Of a stretch of DNA of 64,000 nucleotides, positions 56,896-64,000 are shown piece by piece. Under the pieces are notes generated by a model, which was given only the letters and a program-made list of their open reading frames with translations, was not told where the DNA came from and did no database searches. Each line of letters opens with the position of its first letter. Positions within the stretch are counted from its first letter, which is position 1. Source of the DNA: Gymnothorax reevesii (Eukaryota; Chordata; Actinopteri; Anguilliformes; Muraenidae); the NCBI GenBank assembly GCA_029721435.1, contig CM056577.1, forward strand, positions 31,650,719 through 31,714,718, written 5' to 3'. A program made the translations under genes and the position numbers.

Positions 56896-57168
56896 AGGCA
56901 AGGCGGCTGGAGCTCAGGACAGGCAGGGCGGCAGGTGCTCAGGACAGGCAGGACGGCTGGTGGTCAGGACAGGCAGGACGGCTGGTGGTCAGGACAGGCA
57001 GGGCGGCTGGTGCTCAGGACAGGCAGGGCGGCTGGTGCTCAGGACAGGCAGGACGGCTGGTGGTCAGGACAGGCAGGACGGCTGGTGGTCAGGACAGGCA
57101 GGGCGGCTGGTGCTCAGGACAGGCAGGGCGGCTGGTGCTCAGGACAGGCAGGGCAGCTGGTGCTCAGG
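56893..57168. repeat. 25-bp tandem repeat in the 5' LTR (about 11 units)
   Basis: Same unit as at 54283-54435 with more copies; subtypes end TGGTGGT or TGGTGCT. Confidence 0.9.
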
Positions 57169-57365
57169 ACAACTCGAGACGGAGGAAGAAGACTGGCACA
57201 AGGTCACAGAAGACGCTGGAGGAGACAGGGGGCACCAGGGGCTTGAAGGCAGCAGGAAGGGCAGGCAGGTCAGGGAAGGAGGCTGAAATTAAGAACACAG
57301 AGGAAAACTGAGGGGACCAGAGGAGAAGTGCACCGGGCAGGGAGAGTGAGAGTGGGAATGCGTGC

Positions 57366-57377
57366 GAAGTCAGATCT
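57366..57377 (-). promoter_or_regulatory. Predicted RNA start (5' end of R) of the nested element
   Basis: AGATCTGACTTC on the minus strand, about 30 bp after the TATA-like box. It pairs with the primer-binding site at 55923-55934. The same sequence is at 54631-54642 in the other LTR. Confidence 0.6.
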
Positions 57378-58106
57378 GCTCGCGTGCAGAAACTGCTCAG
57401 ACATATAGGGCAGGGGCACACAGACACAGGTGTTGAAACTTAATCTAATTAACAAGGGGTGGAACATGAGGGAAACCAATTACTTGAAAACAGATTAACA
57501 TTAACACACAGACAAGGATCACAAGACAATCCCAAAGATGGGATAAATAAACTGGATAAAAAGACTCCTTAGTGTACAGAAAAAGAGCCAGAACAGGTAA
57601 TAAGAATGCAGAGATTCTGAGGGAAACTTTAGCAAAGCCAGTGAATAGTAAAGCAAGGGGCAGAGCTAGAACAGAGCGACTGCTGAGAGATAATTAGTCA
57701 ATTAGTAAGTGCAGCTATACAATCCCGGGTGCTCATTAGTAGATTAGTATTATATACAAGGTTAGTTTGGTTAGTAATTTTAGAAAACAACAAACTGTTA
57801 GTAATGTTAGTATGAATAGAAAGGCAAGGGGAAACTAGCAAACGAGAACAGAAGGAAGGATGAAACCCAGAATCCATTAAATCACCCGAAATAGTGTCAC
57901 AATCAATTAACACAGAAACTGCTACAATCAATGACGCGACCGGGGAGAAAGCAAAGACAGTACATGGGTAAGACGTGGACTGGACTAACACGGGAGAGGA
58001 ATGAAATGTGAAACACTAAGACAAGGACTAAAAAACTGACATACCAAAATGATAGAAACCTAAAATTGACTAACCAGACACTCAGACCACGGAACACAAC
58101 AGTATG

Positions 58107-58500
58107 GCTGTCCTCCAAGGACATTCCCTTGAGGGGGAGTGGGGGGAAACTGTTCCCCAAATTCCTGCGGCCATTCACTATTGAAAAGATCATAAGCCCT
58201 TCTGCTGTCCGCCTCCGTCTGCCCCTATCCATGCACAGAATTCACCCTACGTTTCATGTGTCACAGATTAAACCTGCAATTTCCCACCCCTTGTCATCTG
58301 GACCTGATTTGACGGAGGCGAGGCATTTACTGTGCACGCTTTGTCGGACTTTCGTCGACGAGGTTGCGGACTCCAGTACCTCGTCGACTGGGAGGGCTAC
58401 GATCCCGAACATCGTAGTTGGGTGCCCTCCCGGCACATCCTGGATAAGGAACTCATTAAGGACTTTCATGCTTCACATCCTCGACCATCAGGTTGAACGC
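58107..58500 (+). pseudogene. Sushi-like integrase C-terminus with chromodomain
   Basis: Resumes the host pol with WLSSKDIPLRG, KLFPKFLRPFTIEKIISPSA and HRIHPTFHVSQIKPAISHPL (integrase C-terminal domain). A frame change near 58330 precedes the chromodomain, read as [20 protein letters not shown] with the aromatic residues (Trp, Tyr, Trp) of the methyl-lysine pocket region, then [14 protein letters not shown] and a stop. In chromoviruses this domain directs integration to marked chromatin. Confidence 0.85.
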
Positions 58501-58514
58501 CAAGAGGCGTTCTT

Positions 58515-58526
58515 TGGGGGGGGGGG
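58515..58526 (+). promoter_or_regulatory. Polypurine tract of the sushi-like element
   Basis: A run of G ending GGGGTAC lies next to the 3' LTR start TGTTGTG. The nested element has the same G-run plus TAC before its TGTTGTG, consistent with shared plus-strand priming. Confidence 0.7.
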
Positions 58527-58529
58527 TAC

Positions 58530-59785
58530 TGTTGTGATTTGCATATTGTGTCTTGCCATGTTTAAGTTCTGTGCCTGGCTTTGCCATGTCTTTTGATTTC
58601 TGTGTTTAGTGACCACTTATATGTCTGACTATTCTTAGGATCATGTACTGTGTTTTTGGTGACTTAGGATTTGTTTTTAATCATTTTTTCATGTTTTAGT
58701 TTATTGTTATCATGCCATGTTTTCATTTCCATGCATTGCACTTCGTCTACCCTGTCTTGTCTTATGTAGGTCTTTGCTCACGGTCCCTAGTCTTGTGTGC
58801 CACTCATTCGGGTGATTTATTGGTTTCTGGGTTTTCAATCTTCCTTCATTATCTCGTGTGCTTCCTTCCTCTCTCTTTTACTATCTACTAATCCATACTA
58901 ACAGTTTGTTGTTTTCGATAATTACTAACCAATATAAACATAGTAAGTTAGTAAAAATATACAAACATGCACTCGGGATTGTATAGCTGCACATACTAAC
59001 TGACTAACGATCTCTCAGCAGTCGCCCAATTCTAGTCTCCGCCTCCTTGCCTATCCCTGATTATCCCTGCAGCAGCTTCTGTGAATCTCCACTTATACTT
59101 TGTGCTTTCCTTTTCTTTCGTCTATGCACTTTAGTACTACTTAACCGGAGATGTTGTTTTGTTCATAGGATTGTCTTGTGATCCCTGTCTGTGTTTTGGC
59201 ATTCGCCAAATTCATGTAATTAGGTGATTCCTCATGTGTCACTCCTAATTATGGTATCATTGATCGCACCTGTTCTCCCTTGTCATGTGTTCACCCCGGA
59301 TGTGTATTTAAGATGTCTTTTCAAGCCCTTCCAGTGTCAGATCGTTCTTCCCAGCTTCCTGCGCCACGTTTGTTTCTCGCCTTGATTCTTAGTGATTTAT
59401 CTTTCTGACTGGACCGCCCGACCTTCGATTTTTGCCTTTGTGATTTTGGATTATTGTTGCATCTGTGTGTTTTGACCATTTTTCTGCCCGACTACGAGAT
59501 CTCTGTTTGCTGCCCTGGTAACGATTCGGATTACGTTCTATGGATTCTGGCTTGCTTCTCTGATAGAACTATTGCTGTGTACCAGACCCATTTCTGTCCG
59601 ACTACGATTAATGTGATTGCTGCCCTGGTTTTTGATACTATTTTTGCCCAACTGGATTTTGACTTTTGGATTGTGGACTCTGTACTGTTGCTTCCTGCTC
59701 TGCGGGGGTCACCCCCCTTTACCAATAAAACAAGCTCTACTGCATTTCCTGGTTCTCGCGACTGGCTCCTGATCGGTACATATCA
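58530..59785 (+). repeat. 3' LTR of the sushi-like element (1256 bp)
   Basis: Starts TGTTGTGATTTGC, ends TACATATCA. TATA-like TATTTAA at 59305-59311, predicted RNA start at 59336, AATAAA near 59722. Aligns with the solo LTR at 25211-26474 in inverted orientation. Confidence 0.9.
59336..59345 (+). promoter_or_regulatory. Predicted RNA start of the sushi-like element
   Basis: GTCAGATCGT, about 30 bp after TATTTAA, is the complement of the priming site at 46107-46116. The solo LTR has the same 10-mer at the equivalent place (25649-25658, minus). Confidence 0.6.
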
Positions 59786-60189
59786 ATGACAGACAAAATT
59801 TTGAAACTTTAACAGATTTAATAAAACAAAGAAAAACTGACCAAGATTGAAATATACAAAAAAAAAAGAGATGGTTACAATCCCGCGGTAAATGAGATGG
59901 GGTTTGTATGTTGCGATGTCCTGGGACAGAAAAATGCACCAACACAGGCAAAAAATCCACAAAAAGAGCTTCACGGGTCTTGAATAGATTGACAGGTCGG
60001 GTCAAATGTATCCTTCCATTATTTCTCCCTGCAATTTCTCCTCCTACGTTACTCTTTTCCAGCCCCCTCCCACCTTCCAGAAATTTTTTTCAATTCTCTC
60101 GGACTTTCCCCTCTGAGGCATGCCTAGGACATGCCCAAAACCTAGCTCCAAACTGGGCTTAACAAAAAAAATTCAATACTACCATCTCG
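59786..60189. other. Unexplained segment between sushi-like LTR and satellite
   Basis: On the minus strand it has an AATAAA-like TTTATTAAATC, a T-rich run and an ending like an LTR or LINE fragment, but it matches none of the other LTRs here. No gene recognised. Confidence 0.35.
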
Positions 60190-60465
60190 TGGCATTTTTT
60201 TCCACATTTCAATTCAGATTGGGATTACGTTGGAACCCCCTGTTTTCACTCACTTATTCCACTTAAGCTTGGCAGTAGAACATCTCACTGTGTCACCCTA
60301 TCAATTTCATCAAGTTCTGATGTAGCGTTTCAGAATAAAGGCCCTCTAAATCTTTTTAAATAAATTCCCACTACATTCAGATTGGGATTACGTGGGAACC
60401 CCCTGTTTCCACTCACTCATTCCATTTCAGCATGGCCGTAGAACATCTCACAATGTCACCCAAGA
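60190..60465 (+). repeat. ~168-bp satellite-like repeat, array 2
   Basis: About 1.6 units in the same orientation as array 1; CAGATTGGGATTACGT occurs at about 60211 and 60378, 167 bp apart. Arrays 1 and 2 were probably one array before the retrotransposons inserted. Confidence 0.85.
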
Positions 60466-60870
60466 GAAGCATTCGGGTGTGTTGACTACATCCAGTCAAG
60501 ACAATTTCGAGTTTAATTTCTAGTGCTGCTGTACGCCAGCGTGGCCACTTCCTCGCCATCAAATTACGTTTGGCTTTTTCATGGCTTTAACAAAGTCATA
60601 ACCTCATGAAAATTGATACACATGTCAAGAATGGTGAGCACTTACATATGATAGGGGTGTTGCAAAGTAGAGGGGCAAAATGGCTCCGTAGCGCCCCCTT
60701 GAAAATTTCAACATAGCAGCCCTTGCAGCTTTTTTTTCCAGGTTGCAACTATCCAATTGTTTTCAATGCACGGCTGCACCCGTCAGGATCTCGCCACCAC
60801 CCCCAACGTGCACAAGGGTGCGTGGGCCCGTTCATCGCTACTTGCAGCTTTATTCAACCTTGTTATGGAA
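60466..60870. other. Dispersed-repeat-like sequence, no gene
   Basis: Words such as GGCTCCGTAGCGCCCCCTTG suggest an interspersed repeat fragment. No frame or ends defined. Confidence 0.35.
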
Positions 60871-61618
60871 CAGGGGTTCCCAAACTCGGTCCTTGGGCCT
60901 CCCTGTGTATATTGGTTTTTGTCTCAACCATAATTGCCTTCATAGGACTTGAACAAGCTGTTAATTTGTCCAAATTGGGTGCAATTTTGTGTTAAAATAT
61001 GTAATTTGCTGTTTTAAGAGAAATTTTTTATAGAAATATCCATTTGTGCCATGAAGAATAAAAGCCGAATAAAAGACCCTTGCATATAAAGTTTTGTTTT
61101 CTTTTTCTGCAAGGCAAGCAATTTCAGATAATCACATTTTTAAACAGATCAAATCAGGCATTGAGAAAATCAGTGACCTCCAAATTAGGTTGCTGAACAC
61201 AGGTGATTAGAATTCTTTCAAAATAATTTGCTTGCACTCAATCACAAAAACATATCATGAAACAGGTTTGACTCTGTCATTTGCTTGTTTAGTAAATTGT
61301 TAGTTTTTGCAACCATGTGCCCACAGTTTCACCGATTTGGAACCCATTGATTTTTTTCAATAGATTGAGTACATTTTCCCTCTTTTTATGCAGTTGTTAC
61401 TCACATATTCTAATGTAGATGCACAATTTATTCCCCACTGTTTGTATGTACATCTGTCAAAATACTGTTTGTCAAGAGAGGATAAATTACTGCTCTGAAC
61501 AACAATGCACCTAATTAAGACAAATCAATGGCTTGTTAAAATCCTACGATTGCAAACCAGGGTGGAGCAAAAACCAGCGTACACAGGGAGGCCCCAGGAC
61601 CGAGTTTGGGAACCCCTG
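60871..61618. mobile_element. hAT-type MITE, same family as 12730-13302
   Basis: Starts CAGGGGTTCCCAAACTCGGT and ends with the complement ACCGAGTTTGGGAACCCCTG. Inner blocks (GGTTTTTGTCTCAACCATAA, and CTTGTTAAAATCCTACGATT near the right end) parallel the 573-bp copy. Flanking 8-mers are only partly alike, so the insertion is old. Confidence 0.85.
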
Positions 61619-62039
61619 TATTATACAATATTTGTGGCCTGCTCATTTTTGTTTGTGAATTTATATTTTTCCTGTTATTTATTATTACTTTTAAAAATGT
61701 TACTTCATTTAATAGTCTTTTTTTAAAAAGTCTACTTTACTTAAAATTATAACATAGTTTTTATTATTTTTTGTGTATCATCAATGTTGAAAATTTTTAT
61801 GAAAATTAAAAGTTGATTTGTGAAGGTTCGCACATCTCAAATAGTTCATATGTAAGGTGCTGAGAATTTACATATAACAGAGAGTATTATTAGAATAAAT
61901 TGAACATGGGCAGTGTATTTCAATAGTGTGCAAAAGACCATGAAATAAGAGATTTTAGAGTGCTTTGTGGCAACAGGAAGTTATCTTGTGCTATCAATAG
62001 AAATGTTTTAAATTATATCATAATTTGAATATTAAGAAA
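61619..62039. other. AT-rich, no gene recognised
   Basis: Very AT-rich stretch with T and A runs and no supported frame or repeat end. Confidence 0.4.
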
Positions 62040-62640
62040 GGATTTATTCTGAAATTCAACATCAGAACCTGATGAAATTGATAAGGTGACTTTGTGAGAT
62101 GGCTTCCTGCCACGCTGAAATGGAATGAGTGAGTGGAAACAAGGGGTTTGCACGTAATCTGAATGTAGTGGGAATACATTAAAAAAGTTATGATTTTAAG
62201 TGGACATTATTTTGAAATACTATATCGGAACTTGATGACATTGATAAGGTGACATTGTGAGATATTCTACTGCCACGCTGAAGTGGAATGAGTGAATGGA
62301 AACAAGGGGTATCCATGTAATGCCAATCTGAATGTACTGGGAATATATTCAAAAAGTAAGGAATTTAGAGGGCCTTTATTTTGAAATGCTACATCAGAAC
62401 TTGATGAAATTTCTTGGGTGACATTGAGAGATGTTCTCAGGCCATGCTGAAGTGGATAGAGCGAGTGGAAACAAGGGGTTTCCACGTAATCCCAATCTGA
62501 ATGTAGTGGGAATATATTCAAAAAGTAAGGATTTTAGAGGGCCTTTATTTTGAAATGCTACATCAGAACTTGATGAAATTGATAGGGTGATATTGCGTGA
62601 TGTTCTATGGCCATGCTGAAGTGGAATGAGTGAGTGGAAA
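62040..62640 (-). repeat. ~168-bp satellite-like repeat, array 3 (inverted)
   Basis: About 3.5 units in the opposite orientation to arrays 1 and 2. AATCTGAATGTA-type blocks recur at about 62157, 62325 and 62494, again about 168 bp apart. The 128-codon minus frame across it is a repeat artefact. Confidence 0.9.
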
Positions 62641-62734
62641 CAGTGGCGGATATAGAAAATTTCAAATGGGGTGGCAAAGGGGTGGCAAGAGGTCTGGGAG
62701 GGGTGGCATGGGACGTCCTCAGTGCAGTATTTGG
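62641..62734. repeat. Possible hAT-like terminus
   Basis: CAGTGGCGGATATAGAAAAT followed by GGGGTGGCA repeats resembles a fish hAT end; the other end is not seen. Confidence 0.35.
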
Positions 62735-62940
62735 AAATCCCCAATTCCAATGAAGTTGGGACATTGTGTAAAACGTGCATAAAAACAGAATATAATGATT
62801 AGCAAATCTCAATAACCCATATTTTATTCACAATAGAACATAGACAACATATCAGATGTTGTAAGTAAAGACAGGCAGAGATTCACCAATCTGCCAAAAA
62901 CTGCATTTCAAAATTGGGGAACAATTTCAGAAAAAAAATT
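62735..62940. repeat. Terminal fragment of the Tc1/mariner family seen at 2668
   Basis: CCCAATTCCAATGAAGTTGG and ATTCACAATAGAACATAGAC mark the same terminal region as the element at 2668-3290. No transposase follows. Confidence 0.65.
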
Positions 62941-62959
62941 CTTTAGTGTATTTATTTTA

Positions 62960-63476
62960 CAGTGTGTCCCAAAAAAAAGGAAACCAAGAATAAATGGTTA
63001 ATTCTATAACAATTACTTAACATTCTTTGATTAAAAATGACATTTGGTGTTATATAACTATGCCTTCTGTCTAATGATATCAAGTAAGTGGAGGTTGTGC
63101 CGCAGTCAACTGAACAAAAATGACTCTTTTGGAGTAATTCAGTAACCACTTTGCGCCAAATTGCATAGAATGATGACAGGCCTAAACACGGATGAACCTG
63201 GATGATCAGTTTCAGCTTTTCATTGTCGGGGCCATAAGTGCTTTAGGTTGTGTAATGTCTACTGCTTTAAATGTAAACCCTATGTGCACAAATCGTGCAG
63301 CTGACAACAGAACAATGAGTTCTGACAGCGATGCCTGACTAATTTTGTTTTCCTTGAATGATGTGAAAAAGTACACAGTTGTGTAATTAATAGTCCTAAT
63401 TAGTTTTATAGATACTAAGTTTCAACAGAATACTTCTCATTTTATTCCCAGTTTCCCTTTTTTTTGGATGCACTGT
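62960..63476. mobile_element. Mariner-like MITE with TA duplication
   Basis: TA dinucleotides (62958-62959 and 63477-63478) flank ends CAGTGTGTCCCAAAAAAAAG and, inverted, CAGTGCATCCAAAAAAAAGG. 517 bp with no transposase frame. The 27-bp inverted ends with TA target fit a non-autonomous Tc1/mariner element. Confidence 0.8.
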
Positions 63477-64000
63477 ATTATCAATGCCTTCCATGATGTA
63501 GTCGAGTGAATATTTAGGCCTAATGAAATAAAATTCTAAATAAATACAGCAAAAGTACTAAAGTCACAGTCCAGGACTGACATTGGCCATCTCCTTTAAG
63601 AAAGCTTCAGACAACGATTGTTGTGCCTTGCAGCAAAGCATCTCGCAAACATATCCATATCTAGCTCTTTTGCATGCTGTGTCCATACTGAGAACAGCTT
63701 GATTTCTAAGACGATCGTCTGATGATTGTCAGGCTACATAGATCTCTAGTCGTGTGGTGGAATTTCCGCCAAGTCGAATATTGCTCCTGCCGCGAGTACT
63801 TATGAGCTACGTCAAGAAACGGAATTGCCAGATCTATACAAACATAAATATGGTAAAATAATAACAAATTCCATTGAAACTTGAAGTATAATTAAGAAAT
63901 TTTGCCTGATTCGGCTGACACATGCCAAATTCATTAGGACATAGCTACCATCCCTATGTTTGCAAAAAGGGCTAATGGTAGTTGGTACGGACCCGCCTGT
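63477..64000. other. No gene recognised
   Basis: No supported frame, RNA gene or transposon end in the last ~520 bases. Confidence 0.4.

Larger units (their letters stand above)
53273..58101 (-). mobile_element. Complete non-autonomous LTR element (2.1-kb LTRs, 0.57-kb interior)
   Basis: The host integrase is duplicated at the insertion point: GTATG at 53268-53272 and 58102-58106. LTRs: 53273-55366 (2094 bp) and 55935-58101 (2167 bp), very similar. In its own (minus) direction the LTR starts TGTTGTGTTCCG, ends CCGTAACA, has a TATA-like CTATATG, and its U3 text (ATTTAATGGATTCTGGG, CTAACAGTTTGTTGTTTTC) resembles the host element's LTR. The 568-bp interior has no gag or pol, only repeats. It must borrow enzymes, most likely from the related sushi-like family (inference). 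High LTR similarity suggests recent insertion. Confidence 0.9.
55935..58101 (-). repeat. 5' LTR of the nested non-autonomous element
   Basis: Minus-strand order: U3 from 58101, TATA-like CTATATG (about 57401-57407), predicted RNA start 57377, 25-bp array (about 57168-56893), 30-bp array (about 56895-56515), AATAAA (near 56100), LTR end 55935. The predicted R region is about 1.3 kb, unusually long, and holds both arrays. Confidence 0.85.
45779..59785 (+). mobile_element. Sushi-like (chromovirus-type) Ty3 retrotransposon carrying nested elements
   Basis: Order on the plus strand: 5' LTR remnant (45779-46104), self-priming site, gag, zinc knuckle, protease, RT, RNase H, integrase, chromodomain, polypurine tract (58515-58526) and full 3' LTR (58530-59785). 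It is interrupted by an L2 LINE (about 47932-51289) and a complete LTR element (53273-58101, with duplication GTATG). Integrase with a C-terminal chromodomain, together with self-priming, places it with the Tf1/sushi chromoviruses. Multiple frameshifts and stops make it inactive. Confidence 0.9.

Noticed and set aside
46121..58500. An infectious endogenous retrovirus
   Set aside because: No envelope frame follows the integrase; the chromodomain, gag type and self-priming site fit a sushi-like Ty3 retrotransposon, and the copy is broken in many places.
62394..62780. 128-codon minus-strand frame with internal repeats
   Set aside because: It lies across the 168-bp satellite-like units; 168 is divisible by three, which keeps the frame open.

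Overview
This is a eukaryotic, vertebrate-type window, most likely from a ray-finned fish. The reasons are its mix of mobile elements: fish-type Tc1/mariner, hAT, Kolobok and piggyBac-like DNA transposons, CR1 and L2 LINEs, several Ty3 LTR retrotransposon lineages, and a tRNA-headed SINE. There are no bacterial operons, ribosome binding sites or phage genes. I cannot name the species. Almost the whole window is transposon-derived, often nested two or three deep, and most mobile-element genes are broken by stops and frameshifts.

The one convincing host gene is on the minus strand at 15926-14145. It is an intact single-exon frame of 593 codons with a TATA box upstream, a signal peptide, a Pro/Ala/Val/Tyr/Gln-rich tandem-repeat body built at two scales (15-residue units inside ~100-residue units that each carry an N-glycosylation sequon), and an AATAAA signal just after the stop. 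I do not recognise the family. It looks like a secreted structural or extracellular-matrix-like protein.

Layout. 0-9.5 kb: old DNA-transposon debris, a decayed THAP-domain exon and a nearly full-length dead Tc1 element. 9.7-13.5 kb: a TIR element holding a TTAA-flanked piggyBac-like insert and an hAT MITE. 14.1-16.0 kb: the repeat-protein gene. 17.4-23.1 kb: a CR1 LINE on the minus strand, split by a TTAA-flanked Kolobok-like element with a THAP exon. 23.4-26.5 kb: an hAT foldback element, a Tc1 fragment and a solo LTR with a perfect 5-bp target duplication. 26.8-28.0 kb: a minisatellite rich in AGGTCA half-sites. 28.7-32.8 kb: a probable solo LTR split by a MITE and a 2.8-kb foldback element. 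34.2-42.2 kb: a Mag-like Ty3 element (minus), one of whose LTRs is split by a 2.9-kb insertion. 42.7-43.9 kb: a SINE and a ~168-bp satellite-like array. 43.9-45.8 kb: the end of a Gmr1-like Ty3 element (minus). 45.8-59.8 kb: a sushi-type chromovirus-like Ty3 element (plus) carrying an L2 LINE (minus) and a complete non-autonomous LTR element (minus) with 2.1-kb LTRs. 60-64 kb: more of the 168-bp repeat, an hAT element and a mariner-like MITE.

The most informative mechanistic signal is in the sushi-related LTR elements. In two of them the primer-binding site next to the 5' LTR is complementary to the predicted first nucleotides of their own RNA, placed about 30 bp after a TATA-like box. This is the Tf1/sushi self-priming arrangement, and the 12-nt match in the non-autonomous nested element suggests it is a parasite of that family.
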